DNA of 64,000 nucleotides from Streptomyces cirratus (GCF_014650775.1 NZ_BMVP01000002.1:930001-994000), one strand, 5' to 3'; positions 29,861 to 39,034 are shown, numbered from the stretch's first letter. Notes: generated from the letters alone by a model not told the origin. Numbers and translations are program-made.

Positions 29861-30361
29861 TCAGACGCCGACAGTGCCGTCGATCGCCTCTCGCAGGAAG
29901 TCGGCGTGGCCGTTGTGGCGGGCGTACTCGTGGATCATGTGCAGCATCAAGTGCCTGAGCGTGACCTCCGCCTCCCACCTGGGGACGTAGAAGCGCACGT
30001 CGATGGAGTCGGCGGCGGCCTCCACGGCGCGCGAGTGCTCGACCTCCGCCTCCCAGGCCCCGAACGCCTCGGCGCGGGTGGAGGAGGAGGCGTCGTAGGC
30101 GGCCTGGAAGTCGTGCCGGTCCGACCACACGTGCGGTACGTCGGCGCCGCCGGCCGTGCGGCGGAACCACTGCCGCTCGACCTCGGCCATGTGCCGTACG
30201 AGGCCCAGCAGGGACATGGTCGAGGGCGGTGACGCCGGCCGGCGCAGGTCCTCGTCGGAAAGGCCCTCGCACTTCATGGCGAGGGTGGCTCGGTGGAAGT
30301 CGAGGTGGGCGCGCAGACTCTCGCGCTCATCGGCGATCGGGGAGGGTGGGATGCGTTCCAT
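29861..30361 (-). CDS. DinB/DUF664-family protein
   Basis: 166-aa four-helix-bundle protein of the DinB/YfiT superfamily. The probable metal ligands are His in LVRHMAEVERQWF and two His in HMIHEYARHNGHADFLREAIDG. In actinobacteria many members are mycothiol-dependent enzymes, but this one has no assigned substrate. ATG at 30361. It precedes the iron-box operon on the same strand, separated from it by 71 nt; it is probably transcribed independently. Confidence 0.85.
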   Translation of the reverse strand: MERIPPSPIADERESLRAHLDFHRATLAMKCEGLSDEDLRRPASPPSTMSLLGLVRHMAEVERQWFRRTAGGADVPHVWSDRHDFQAAYDASSSTRAEAFGAWEAEVEHSRAVEAAADSIDVRFYVPRWEAEVTLRHLMLHMIHEYARHNGHADFLREAIDGTVGV

Positions 30362-30445
30362 GTACGGATCTTGCCGCGCGGGGGACCGCGGACGGAAGGC
30401 AGTTTCCTCCGGGGTTCCCCTGGCGGGCCGTCAGACCTGCCACGT

Positions 30446-31264
30446 TCAGACCTGCCACACGTACGGCACCGTCGTCCCCAGAACCTGGAAGCCGAGCCGC
30501 TCCAGGATCGGGCGGCTGTCGGCCGAAGCGTCCACCTGGAGGTACGGGATGCCGCGGCGCGCCGCCAGGCGGGCGCGGTGGGCGACCAGGAGGCGGTAGA
30601 TGCCGCGGCCGCGCCACTCGGGGGCCGTGCCGCCGCCCCACAGGCCCGCGAAGGAGGAGCCCGGGACCATCTCCATCCGGGCCGCGCTGACCGGTGTGTC
30701 ACCCGCCATCGCGACCACGGCCTCGATGGTCTCGGGCCGCTCCCGCAGCAGGGTGAGGACCTGCTCGCGGATGCGCGGGCGCTCTACGCCGAAGGCCCGG
30801 GCGTGGGCCTCCATCAGCAGGTCCACCCCCGCCTCGTCCGCCACCACCCGCAGCGTGATCCCCTCCGGCGGCTCCACCGGAAGCCCGGCCAGAGCGTCCG
30901 TCCGGGCCACCAGCAGGGTCTCGGGCGGCTCGGGCACGAAGCCCGCGGCGCGCAGCCGGTCCGCCAGGTCGGCCGGGCGGTCGTAGTCGTACAGCTTCCA
31001 CTCGAAGCCCGCCGGCTGCCCGGTCCGCGCGTGCTGCCCGAAGTGCGCGATCTGCGCTGCGATCTCGGCGTCCGCGTTCCCCTCGTCCAACTCCGACCAG
31101 AGCACGCCGTTCCAGCCGAGCAGCCCGGGCACCGTCTGCCGGACGACGGAGCCCACCCGCTCGACCCGCGCCAGGGCCGAGTCGGGCCGTGCGTCACGGC
31201 GCATCTGAGCGTCGTACAGGGCACGCACCTTCAACAGGTCGTCACGGTCCATCGCAGTCGCCAT
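30446..31264 (-). CDS. GNAT-family N-acetyltransferase
   Basis: 272 aa. The C-terminal GNAT fold is clear: SAARMEMVPGSSFAGLWGGGTAPEWRGRGIY contains the acetyl-CoA motif (R-G-R-G-I), followed by AARRGIPYLQVDASADSRPILERLGF. The N-terminal half is a less conserved GNAT-like region. ATG at 31264; a second ATG at 31252 is possible. Substrate unknown. The last codons and stop are repeated just downstream (30431-30458), a 13-nt direct repeat encoding Trp-Gln-Val-stop twice. Confidence 0.85.
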   Translation of the reverse strand: MATAMDRDDLLKVRALYDAQMRRDARPDSALARVERVGSVVRQTVPGLLGWNGVLWSELDEGNADAEIAAQIAHFGQHARTGQPAGFEWKLYDYDRPADLADRLRAAGFVPEPPETLLVARTDALAGLPVEPPEGITLRVVADEAGVDLLMEAHARAFGVERPRIREQVLTLLRERPETIEAVVAMAGDTPVSAARMEMVPGSSFAGLWGGGTAPEWRGRGIYRLLVAHRARLAARRGIPYLQVDASADSRPILERLGFQVLGTTVPYVWQV

Positions 31265-31318
31265 CCGCCCAGCCCACCACCCGCCGCCGGTCCCGCACAA
31301 CTGCATTAACCTCGCCCC

Positions 31319-31825
31319 GTGAACGACCACTCGACGCCCGCCGCTTCCGCCCCCGCCGTCTACACCGGCAAGGCCGCCCCCGATGCCGCCGCCGACCGTG
31401 GCTGGCTCCTCGGGCACTTCAAGGCGCCCGGCGACCCCCGCCACAGCGAGGACGTGGAGATCAAGTGGGGCGTCCACCCCAAGGGCGACGAGCGGGCGCA
31501 GTGGGTCACCGCAGAAGAGCGCACCGCCCTCCAGGTGCTGATCAGCGGGCGGTTCCGGCTGGAGTTCCCCGGCCGCAGCGTCGTCCTCGCCGAACAGGGC
31601 GACTACGTCGTCTGGGGCCCGGGCGTCGACCACTCCTGGTACGCGGAAGAGGACACGGTGGTCCTCACGGTCCGCTGGCCCTCGATCCCCGGCTACCGGG
31701 CCGAAGCGCCGTCGGGTGAGGTGTCCCGGCAGAGCGGCCCGGCTCCGGCTCCGGCCCCCTGTGACGATGCGCACGAAAGGGACCAACGATCACGAACCGC
31801 TGCGATCCTCGACGGTGGACTGTAA
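31319..31825 (+). CDS. Cupin-like domain protein (family often mislabelled signal peptidase I)
   Basis: 168 aa. The central part (ERTALQVLISGRFRLEFPGRSVVLAEQGDYVVWGPGVDHSWYAEEDTVVLTVRWP; key elements GRF, GDYV, GPG-D-H) forms a single cupin barrel with one possible metal-binding His. GKAAPDAAADRGWLLGHF and VEIKWGVHPKGDERAQW at the N-terminus are typical of a Streptomyces cupin family. I recall related entries being called signal peptidase I, but neither a membrane helix nor the Ser/Lys dyad motifs are present. The last 35 residues are low-complexity. GTG start at 31319. Function unknown. Confidence 0.75.
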   Translation: MNDHSTPAASAPAVYTGKAAPDAAADRGWLLGHFKAPGDPRHSEDVEIKWGVHPKGDERAQWVTAEERTALQVLISGRFRLEFPGRSVVLAEQGDYVVWGPGVDHSWYAEEDTVVLTVRWPSIPGYRAEAPSGEVSRQSGPAPAPAPCDDAHERDQRSRTAAILDGGL

Positions 31826-31855
31826 GGCCCCGGCGCAGGCGCGAGCCAGAACCGG

Positions 31856-31872
31856 CGAAGTTCAGAACTTCG
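31856..31872. promoter_or_regulatory. Inverted repeat upstream of the MMPL transporter gene
   Basis: cgaagttcagaacttcg is a perfect 7-bp inverted repeat with a 3-nt centre, 79 nt before the MMPL start codon and extended by ccg/cgg just outside. The form suits a dimeric repressor operator. No regulator gene is adjacent. Confidence 0.4.
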
Positions 31873-31950
31873 GCCGGACCTTCACACGTTCAGGCGTTCT
31901 TTGCGACGGGCCGTCTCCCGTGAAGATCCGAACCACAGGGAGCACGTCCG

Positions 31951-34230
31951 TTGGCAGCAATCGCACGGTGGTGCGTCCGGCACCGCCTGGCCACCGTCCT
32001 GATCTGGCTGCTCGCCCTCGCCGGGACGGCAGTCGCCGCCGGAGCCGCCGGACCGGCGTTCTCCAACGACTACGAGGTCCCCGGAACCGAGTCCGGCCGG
32101 GCCACCACCCTCCTGCGCGAAGGCTTCCACGGCCAGGGCGGTGACACCGACACCATCGTCTGGCGGACCCCCGACCACCAGACGGCCCGCACCCCCGCCG
32201 TCCGGCAGCGGATGACGGCGGCACTGGAAGCGGTGTCACGCCTGCCCGGCGTCGGATCGGTCGCCGGCCCCTACGGCCCCCACCCCGGTCAGGCCGCGCA
32301 GATCAGCCCGGACGGGCGCACCGCCTACGCCGTCGTCACCTTCGACCGGCCGGCCGACTCCGTACCCAAGGCCCAGGCCGAGGCCGTGGTCCGAGCGGCC
32401 AAGAACCCGGCCACGCAGAGCGACGGGCTCCAGGTGGAACTCGGCGGCCGCGCCATCGCCCTGACGCAGACGCCCAGCGCCCACTACGCCGAGGCCGTCG
32501 GCGTGGTCATCGCGGCCGTCGTCCTCTTCCTCGCCTTCGGCTCCCTCGCCGCGAGCCTGCTGCCCATCGCCACCGCCCTGGTCAGCGTCGGCACCGCCTA
32601 CTCCGGGACCACCCTCCTCGGGCACGTCATGCCCGTCGCCGACTTCGCCCCGATGCTGGGCACGCTCGTAGGCCTCGGAGTCGGCATCGACTACGCGCTG
32701 TTCATCGTCACCCGGCACCGCAAGGGCCTCGGCCGCGGCCTGCCCGTCGAGGAGGCGGCCGCACACGCCGTGGCCACCACCGGCCGCGCCGTGGTCTTCG
32801 CCGGGGCCACCGTCTGCATCGCGCTGCTCGGCATGCTGGTGCTGCGGCTCGACTTCCTCGACGGCGTCGCGATCGCGGCCTCCCTCACCGTGGTGCTCAC
32901 CGTGGCCGCGTCGGTCACCCTGCTCCCCGCCCTCCTCTCGGTCATCGGCCCGCGCGCCCTCTCGCGCCGCGAGCGCCGCAGGCTTGCGGCGCAGGGACCG
33001 CGGCCCGAGGCGGCCGCCGGGTTCGCCGCCCGGTGGTCCGCCTTCGTCGAACGCCACCCCAAGCTGCTCGGACTCCTCGCCGCCGCCGTGATGGTGGTAC
33101 TGGCGCTCCCCACCGCCTCCTTGCACCTCGGCACCTCGGACCAGGGCAACGACCCTGCCGCCTCCACCACCCGCAAGGCCTACGACCTGCTGGCGGGAAG
33201 CCCGTCGCGGGATGCGGCGCCCGGGTCGCCGGCCCCGGGGTTCGGCCCCGGGACGAACGGGCCGCTCACCGTCGTCGCCCGGCTCGACGGCGCCGGCGAC
33301 CGGATCGCCGTCGACCGGCTGGCCGAGGCGCTGCGCACCACGAAGGGCGTGGCCTCGGCCGCCCCGCCCGTGTTCGACCGGAGCGCCGACACCGCCGTCC
33401 TGACCGTCGTACCGGACTCCGCGCCCCAGTCCCGCGCCACCAGCGACCTCGTCGACAGGCTGCGCCGGGACGTCATACCGCGGGCCGCGCGGGGCAGTTC
33501 GATGGAGGCCCACGTCGGTGGTGTGACCGCCTCCTTCGACGACTTCGCCGAGGTGATCATCGGGAAACTACCGCTGTTCGTCTCGGTGGTGATCACCCTG
33601 GGCTGCGCCCTCCTGCTGCTGGGCTTCCGGTCCATCGGGATCCCGGTCAAGGCCGCCGTCATGAACCTCGCGGCCGTCGCCTCCTCCTTCGGCGTCGTCG
33701 TCGGCGTCTTCCAGTGGGGCTGGGGCAGCGAGCTGCTAGGCCTGGGCCGCGCGGGCCCGATCGAGCCGTTCCTCCCCGTGATCATGGTGTCGGTGCTCTT
33801 CGGGCTCTCCATGGACTACCAGGTCTTCCTGGTGAGCCGGATGTACGAGGAGTGGCTGGAGACCGGCGACAACCGCCGCGCCGTCCGTGTCGGGCTGGCG
33901 GAGACCAGCCGGGTCATCAACTCGGCGGCCGTCATCATGATCTCCGTCTTCCTGGCGTTCGTCCTCAGCGGTGACCGGCTGATCGCGATGTTCGGCATCG
34001 CCCTCGCGTCCGCCGTCGCGCTCGACGCCTTCGTCCTGCGAACGCTGCTGGTCCCCGCGCTGATGCACATGCTCGGCGGCGCCAACTGGTGGCTGCCCGC
34101 GTGGCTGGACCGCAGGCTGCCGCGCATCAGCATCGAGCCGCCCGAATGCGGCGACCGTGCGACACTCCCGGCGCAGGGGGGCGGTGCCGGCGCCCCCTCC
34201 GCCACCGACGCCGCCACCGCGGCCCGGTGA
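31951..34230 (+). CDS. MMPL/RND-family membrane transporter
   Basis: 759 aa. It has the MMPL plan: a helix at residues 12-32, a large external loop, a block of about five helices (from SAHYAEAVGVVIAAVV onward), a second external loop, and a second block of helices. The signature GTLVGLGVGIDYALFIVTRHRKGL has the GxGxDYxLF motif and is mirrored in the second half by MDYQVFLVSRMYEEW. Known relatives export lipids or small hydrophobic molecules using the proton gradient. TTG start at 31951 with gggag 8 nt upstream. No lipid or antibiotic synthesis genes adjoin it, so the cargo is unknown. Confidence 0.9.
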   Translation: MAAIARWCVRHRLATVLIWLLALAGTAVAAGAAGPAFSNDYEVPGTESGRATTLLREGFHGQGGDTDTIVWRTPDHQTARTPAVRQRMTAALEAVSRLPGVGSVAGPYGPHPGQAAQISPDGRTAYAVVTFDRPADSVPKAQAEAVVRAAKNPATQSDGLQVELGGRAIALTQTPSAHYAEAVGVVIAAVVLFLAFGSLAASLLPIATALVSVGTAYSGTTLLGHVMPVADFAPMLGTLVGLGVGIDYALFIVTRHRKGLGRGLPVEEAAAHAVATTGRAVVFAGATVCIALLGMLVLRLDFLDGVAIAASLTVVLTVAASVTLLPALLSVIGPRALSRRERRRLAAQGPRPEAAAGFAARWSAFVERHPKLLGLLAAAVMVVLALPTASLHLGTSDQGNDPAASTTRKAYDLLAGSPSRDAAPGSPAPGFGPGTNGPLTVVARLDGAGDRIAVDRLAEALRTTKGVASAAPPVFDRSADTAVLTVVPDSAPQSRATSDLVDRLRRDVIPRAARGSSMEAHVGGVTASFDDFAEVIIGKLPLFVSVVITLGCALLLLGFRSIGIPVKAAVMNLAAVASSFGVVVGVFQWGWGSELLGLGRAGPIEPFLPVIMVSVLFGLSMDYQVFLVSRMYEEWLETGDNRRAVRVGLAETSRVINSAAVIMISVFLAFVLSGDRLIAMFGIALASAVALDAFVLRTLLVPALMHMLGGANWWLPAWLDRRLPRISIEPPECGDRATLPAQGGGAGAPSATDAATAAR

Positions 34231-34270
34231 TGTCGGCCGGCCGATCCGACCGATCCGAAGGAAGAGCCTC

Positions 34271-34825
34271 ATGTTCTCGATAGACCTCGCCGCCGACGCC
34301 CGGCTGTTCCCGCTGGAGATCTGGCACGCCGAGGAGTTCCTCGCGCACATGGACCGCGGCCGCGAGTACATCGGCGAGCACATCCAGCTGCCCGACTTCG
34401 TCACGGACCTCGACTCGGCACGCGCCTTCCTCTCCGCGTACGCGCAGAAGACGGCTGCCGATGGCGGACGGCTCTACGGGATCCGGGTGGACGGGAAGCT
34501 CGTCGGGGGAGTCCTCTTCCGGATCTTCGAGGCGGAGACCGGGAACTGCGAGGTCGGCTGCTGGCTGGAGCCCGCCGCGGCCGGCCGGGGACTGGTCACC
34601 GCAGCCTGCCGGATCCTCATCGACTGGGCCTTGCGGGAGCGCGGCATGCACCGCGTGGAGTGGCGCGCCTCCTCCGCCAACCACAAGAGCCTCGCGACGG
34701 CCGGGCGCCTCGGCATGAAGCGGGAGGCGGTGCTGCGGGAGAACTACCTGCACCGCGGCGTCCGCCAGGACACCGAGATCTGGGCGGTACTGGCCTCCGA
34801 ATGGCCGGAACCCGCCGGGCGGTGA
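34271..34825 (+). CDS. GNAT-family acetyltransferase (RimJ/RimL-like)
   Basis: 184 aa. The layout is that of Acetyltransf_3 enzymes: the N-terminal LFPLEIWHAEEFLAHMDRGREYI, the middle YGIRVDGKLVGGVLFRI, and GCWLEPAAAGRGLVTAACRILIDWA with the acetyl-CoA loop (A-A-G-R-G), then RVEWRASSANHKSLATAGRLGM. Homologues modify ribosomal proteins, antibiotics or metabolites, and nothing here decides between these. ATG at 34271 with ggaagag 6 nt upstream; it follows the MMPL gene by 40 nt and may be co-transcribed. Confidence 0.88.
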   Translation: MFSIDLAADARLFPLEIWHAEEFLAHMDRGREYIGEHIQLPDFVTDLDSARAFLSAYAQKTAADGGRLYGIRVDGKLVGGVLFRIFEAETGNCEVGCWLEPAAAGRGLVTAACRILIDWALRERGMHRVEWRASSANHKSLATAGRLGMKREAVLRENYLHRGVRQDTEIWAVLASEWPEPAGR

Positions 34826-34927
34826 CCGGGCCCGCCACTGGTGCGCCGTAACTCGCCGCCCACCTGGGCAGATGCGGCACGGCGACTTCTCAGGAACCTC
34901 TCAGAAACGCCGCCTACGGTGCCCCGC

Positions 34928-35509
34928 ATGGAGACCACCAAGACCCCCGCCCCCGCCGACGCCGAGACCCCCGAGGACGTGACGGTGGCCGACAAGCCCG
35001 TCGACCTCGTCAAGGAGGACCCCGCCGAGATCGACGAGGCGGCCGAGACGGCGGCCGAGGCTGACGGAGCCGATGAAACGGACTCGGTGGAGGAGCGCGA
35101 CGGCGGCGTCGGGGCAGCCGCCGGTGCCATCGTCGCCTCCGCGCTCGGCACCGTCGCCCTCAGCGGCAGCTGGATCTCCCGCGTCGCCGCCGAGCGCGAG
35201 AACCTCGTCAACCAGCTCGACCTGAGCGCCGGCGCCGACAACAACGAGAAGATCGCCGCGCTCTACAGCTCGCCGTGGCACGCGACCGCCCTCGTCAACG
35301 GCGTCCTCGCCACCATCGCGCTCCTCGTCGCCGTCTTCGTCCTGGCCCGCCCGGCGTTCGGCAGCCCCGGCCGCACCCTCCCCACCTGGGTCCGGTCCGT
35401 CGCCTGGGCGGCCGTCGCCCTCGCCGTCCTCGGGATCCTGCTCTTCGCACTCATGTACTTCGACGTCCTCCTCCCCGTCCCGACGGCCCCCGCCCAGCCC
35501 GCCGGCTAG
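34928..35509 (+). CDS. Hypothetical membrane protein with acidic N-terminal tail
   Basis: 193 aa. Residues 1-60 are strongly acidic (Glu/Asp/Ala-rich, for example DPAEIDEAAETAAEADGADE). Three hydrophobic segments follow: around GAAAGAIVASALGTVALSG, ATALVNGVLATIALLVAVFV and AWAAVALAVLGILLFALMYF. An external or internal loop between the first two contains NNEKIAALY. No family is recognised. ATG at 34928 was chosen over an upstream in-frame start at 34841 because the added residues are unlike a protein N-terminus. It stands alone, and its high acidity suggests a cytoplasmic disordered tail. Confidence 0.75.
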   Translation: METTKTPAPADAETPEDVTVADKPVDLVKEDPAEIDEAAETAAEADGADETDSVEERDGGVGAAAGAIVASALGTVALSGSWISRVAAERENLVNQLDLSAGADNNEKIAALYSSPWHATALVNGVLATIALLVAVFVLARPAFGSPGRTLPTWVRSVAWAAVALAVLGILLFALMYFDVLLPVPTAPAQPAG

Positions 35510-35688
35510 GCACCGTCTTAGCTCCCCCTCCCCCCTCCCGCGGCCCGCCTCAGGCATCCACGGCCCCCGCCTAAGGCACCCCGGCCCGTACAGATGCGGC
35601 ATGCGCCCGATGCGGTGGTACCCCCTGGGACGCGATTCTTGGACCACACCGAACGAGGTGTCCGAGAAACGCAACCAGGGAGTACGAG

Positions 35689-35862
35689 ATGTTCGCCTAC
35701 GAAATCGCCACCGCCCGCCGCGCCGACCTCATCCGCGAGGCCGCCGACTACCGCCTGGCCCGGGAGGCCAAGAAGGCGCGCCGCGCCGCCTCCTCACGGA
35801 GCCGGGAATCCGGAGGGGCATTGGTGACGAGCCAACGCAGCCGCTTCACACCGGCCGCGTGA
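35689..35862 (+). CDS. Small basic hypothetical protein (57 aa)
   Basis: ATG at 35689 is preceded by agggag with 6-nt spacing, a good ribosome site. The product begins MFAYEIATARRADLIREAAD and continues YRLAREAKKARRAASSRSRE; it is highly basic and probably helical. I remember short Streptomyces proteins of this pattern (Tyr-Glu at the start, then RREAADxRLAREA). The gene ends 31 nt before the LuxR-type regulator and could be co-transcribed with it. Function unknown. Confidence 0.7.
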   Translation: MFAYEIATARRADLIREAADYRLAREAKKARRAASSRSRESGGALVTSQRSRFTPAA

Positions 35863-35893
35863 ACCGCCCGCACAGCGGCTCCACTGACCCGAC

Positions 35894-38800
35894 ATGACGG
35901 GCGCACCGATAACGACTGCCACAGGGCAGCACCCCTGTGCGATGCTCGATGCCGTGGAGACCAGATCTGTCAGCCCGGTGTTCGTCGGCCGAGCCGACGA
36001 ACTGGCCGCACTCGTCGACGCTTTGACCCGCGCCGCCGGGCACGAGCCGCAAGCCCTCCTCATCGGCGGAGAGGCGGGGGTCGGCAAGACCCGGCTCACC
36101 GAGGAGTTCCTCGAGGCGGCCGGCCGCCGAGGCGCAGTGGTGGCCGTCGGGGGATGCGTGGAGATCGGGGCGGAGGGGCTGCCCTTCGCCCCCTTCTCGA
36201 CCGCCCTGCGCAGTCTGCACCGCCGGCTCCCCGACGAGCTGACCGCGGCGGCCGCCGGCCAGGAGGACGAACTGGCCCGGATCCTGCCCGAACTCGGCGA
36301 CACGCCCCGGGGCCCGCACGACGAGGAGAGCACCGCCCGGCTGTTCGAGCTGATGGCCCGGATGCTGGAGCGGCTCGCCGCGGACCGCACCATCGTGCTC
36401 GTCCTGGAGGACCTGCACTGGGCCGACACCTCCACCCGGCACCTCCTCGCCTACCTCTTCCGCACCCTGGTCAGCGGCCGTCTCGTCATCGTCGCCACCT
36501 ACCGCGCCGACGACGTCCACCGCCGCCACCCGCTGCGCCCGCTCCTCGCCGAGATGGACCGTCTGCGCACCGTCCAGCGGATCGAACTGTCCCGCTTCAA
36601 CCGGGCGGAAGTACGCCGCCAGCTCGCCGGGATCCTCGCCGCCCAGCCCGACGAGGGCTTCGTCGACTCCGTCTTCGAGCGATCCGACGGCAACGCCTTC
36701 TTCGTGGAGGAGCTCGTCGCCTGCCGGGCGAGCGGCTGCCACGCCGGGCTCACCGAATCCCTGCGCGACCTGTTGCTCGTGCGGGTCGAGGTCCTGCCCG
36801 ACGCCGCCCAGCGTGTGGTGCGCATCGTCGCCGAGGGCGGTTCCACCGTCGAGTACCCGCTGCTGCGGGCCGTTGCCGGACTCACCGAGGACGAGCTGAT
36901 CGAGGCCCTGCGGGCCGCCGTCGGAGCCAACATCCTGCTCGCCACGCCCGACGGGGACGGCTACCGCTTCCGCCACTCGCTGGTGCGCGAGGCCGTGAGC
37001 GACGACCTGCTGCCCGGGGAGCGGGCCCGCGTCAACCGCCGCTACGCCGAAGCCATGGAAGGCGACGACTCGCTGGTCCGCGCCGAGGAGCGGGTCATCC
37101 GGATGGCCACCTACTGGTACCACGCCAACGATCCGGCGAAGGCGCTTCCCGCGGTCCTCGCCGCCTCGGTGGCCGCCCGGCGCCGGCACGCCTACTCGGA
37201 ACAGCTGCGGTTGCTGGAGCGCGCCCTGGACCTGTGGGAGAGCGCCCCCGCCGAAGTCCGCGACGCCCTGCGCCCGGTGGACTACACCGACGTGTACCCC
37301 CCGTGCGGCTGCGACCCGGCCACCACCCCGCTCGCCCGGCTCGACCTGCTCGCGGAGGCGACCGTCGCGGCCCGGTTCGGCGGCGAACGCGAGCGCGCCC
37401 TCAAGATCACCAAGATGGCGCTGCGGCTCCTCGAAGAGGACCACGACCCCTTGCGGGCCGCCTGGTTCTGGAACGAGCGCTCCTCTCTGGTCGCCGGCCT
37501 CGGCCGGGGCGACGGGTGGGAGGAACTCGCCAGAGCGCAGGAACTCGTCCAGGGGCTGCCCCCGTCGCACGTGCACGCCCAGGTCCTGGTCCGGGCCGCC
37601 GGCTGGGGCATGCTCCACAACCCCGGCCCCGGCAACCTGGAGGCCGCCGAACGGGCCGTCGAGTACGCGCACATGGTCGGCGCCGAGGAGATCGAGCTCA
37701 ACGCCCGCATCACCATGGGCTCCCTGCTCGCCGATTCCGGGGAACGCGACAGGGGCCTCGCGGTGATGGCCGAGGTGAAGGAGCGGGCCTCCGCACTCGG
37801 CTACTTCATGCTCGCCGGCCGGGCCCACATCAACCTCAGCTCCCAACTGGAGAGCCTGGGAAGGTCCGCGGAGGCCGTGGAACTGGCCCAGCAGGGGGCC
37901 GAACTCGTCGGCAAGGCCCGGCTGCTGGACATCCAGGCCTGGATGTTCGGGAACATGGCGGAGAGCCTGTACAGCCTGGGCCGCTGGGACGAGGCCGCCG
38001 AGGCGGCAAGGCGCACGCTGCGGGTCGGCCAGAGCGCCGCCCCGCGCGGCTCCGGCGCCGCCCGCCTGGCCTACCTCGCCCTGGCCCGGGGCGAGCTGAG
38101 CGAGACCGCGACGCAGCTCGCCGCGGCCCACGCCCACTTCGGCACGCACGACACCCAGCCGCAGCACCGCATACCGCTGTACCGCCTCGCGGTCGGACTT
38201 GCCGCGGGGGAGGGCCGGATCGCCGACGTCCGCGCGGAGGTCGCCGACGCGATCGCCGCCGGCTTCCCGCTCGGCCACCACCGCTACGCCTGGCCGCTGC
38301 TCCTGGCCGCCGCCACCGCGGAAGCCGACGCCCGGGGCCTGCCCGCCGCGGACGCGGGCCGCGACGCCGCCGTGGCCGTCCTGCGCGACGCCGCCCGGAA
38401 CCTGGCCACCCCGGTGCCGGTGTGGGAGGCCCACGCCGAGTACCTCCGGGCCGAGCTGCTCCGGGCCGAGGACAAGGACACCGTCCGCGACTGGACCTCG
38501 GTCGTGCAGGCGATCTCCCCGCTGGACCGCCCCTACCTGCTGGCCCGGGCCCGCCACCGGCTCGCCGAGGCCCGGCTGGCGGCCGGCTGCGACCGGGAAC
38601 AGGCCGCGCCCCTGCTCCGCGACGCGTACGCCACCGCCGAGCTGCTGGGCGCCCGCCGGCTGAGCGAGTGCCTGGTGCTGCTCGCGCAGCGGGCCCGCCT
38701 CCCGCTCACCGCCGCCGAACCGGCCGGGCAGCCGGCCGCGCCGGATACGGACCCGGCCGAGGCGCTCGGCCTGACCAGCCGTGAGCGCGACGTGCTCCGG

Positions 38801-39007
38801 TTGGTCGCGACGGGCAGCACCAATCGGCAGATCGCCGAGGAGTTGTTCATCTCGCCGAAGACGGCGAGCGTGCACGTCTCGAACATCCTGGCCAAGCTGG
38901 GCGTCTCCGGCCGGGGTGAGGCGGCCGCCGTCGCCCACCGGCTGCGGCTGTTCGGCCCGGCCCTCCACCCGGCCCCGCCCGCCCCGGCCGTATCCGGCCG
39001 GGGGTGA
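35894..39007 (+). CDS. Large ATP-binding LuxR-family (LAL/MalT-type) transcriptional regulator
   Basis: 1037 aa as drawn. An N-terminal AAA ATPase (Walker A GGEAGVGKT, Walker B TIVLVLEDLHWAD) is followed by a winged-helix region and a long TPR-like helical part. A C-terminal LuxR helix-turn-helix (LTSRERDVLRLVATGSTNRQIAEELF, key LTxRE and NRQIA) completes it. Known LAL proteins switch genes on when a small ligand and ATP bind. The start is uncertain: ATG 35894 gives the full frame, while ATG 35942 gives MLDAVETRSVSPVFVGR, closer to usual LAL starts. A 7-bp inverted repeat (35920-35939) just before the second ATG might hide it. The target genes are not evident. Confidence 0.88.
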   Translation: MTGAPITTATGQHPCAMLDAVETRSVSPVFVGRADELAALVDALTRAAGHEPQALLIGGEAGVGKTRLTEEFLEAAGRRGAVVAVGGCVEIGAEGLPFAPFSTALRSLHRRLPDELTAAAAGQEDELARILPELGDTPRGPHDEESTARLFELMARMLERLAADRTIVLVLEDLHWADTSTRHLLAYLFRTLVSGRLVIVATYRADDVHRRHPLRPLLAEMDRLRTVQRIELSRFNRAEVRRQLAGILAAQPDEGFVDSVFERSDGNAFFVEELVACRASGCHAGLTESLRDLLLVRVEVLPDAAQRVVRIVAEGGSTVEYPLLRAVAGLTEDELIEALRAAVGANILLATPDGDGYRFRHSLVREAVSDDLLPGERARVNRRYAEAMEGDDSLVRAEERVIRMATYWYHANDPAKALPAVLAASVAARRRHAYSEQLRLLERALDLWESAPAEVRDALRPVDYTDVYPPCGCDPATTPLARLDLLAEATVAARFGGERERALKITKMALRLLEEDHDPLRAAWFWNERSSLVAGLGRGDGWEELARAQELVQGLPPSHVHAQVLVRAAGWGMLHNPGPGNLEAAERAVEYAHMVGAEEIELNARITMGSLLADSGERDRGLAVMAEVKERASALGYFMLAGRAHINLSSQLESLGRSAEAVELAQQGAELVGKARLLDIQAWMFGNMAESLYSLGRWDEAAEAARRTLRVGQSAAPRGSGAARLAYLALARGELSETATQLAAAHAHFGTHDTQPQHRIPLYRLAVGLAAGEGRIADVRAEVADAIAAGFPLGHHRYAWPLLLAAATAEADARGLPAADAGRDAAVAVLRDAARNLATPVPVWEAHAEYLRAELLRAEDKDTVRDWTSVVQAISPLDRPYLLARARHRLAEARLAAGCDREQAAPLLRDAYATAELLGARRLSECLVLLAQRARLPLTAAEPAGQPAAPDTDPAEALGLTSRERDVLRLVATGSTNRQIAEELFISPKTASVHVSNILAKLGVSGRGEAAAVAHRLRLFGPALHPAPPAPAVSGRG

Positions 39008-39009
39008 AA

Positions 39010-39032
39010 GCCCCGCCGGATACTGCCGGGGC
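39010..39032. terminator. Bidirectional hairpin between LuxR regulator and sugar dehydrogenase genes
   Basis: gccccg (39010-39015) pairs with cggggc (39027-39032), with ccgg and ccgg blocks inside that can extend it. It fills the 27-nt space between two convergent genes and has no T-tract. Confidence 0.5.
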
Positions 39033-39034
39033 GC

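Noticed and set aside
30446..31786. Longer minus-strand start for the GNAT gene
   Set aside because: The extension would cover the divergent cupin gene and its promoter, and the added residues do not look like a real N-terminus.
31319..31825. Signal peptidase I
   Set aside because: The family is sometimes labelled so, but there is no membrane anchor and no Ser/Lys catalytic motif; the fold read is a cupin.
35846..38968. Antisense frame of about 1040 codons opposite the LuxR regulator
   Set aside because: Shadow of codon bias; the plus-strand protein has an ATPase domain and a LuxR helix-turn-helix.
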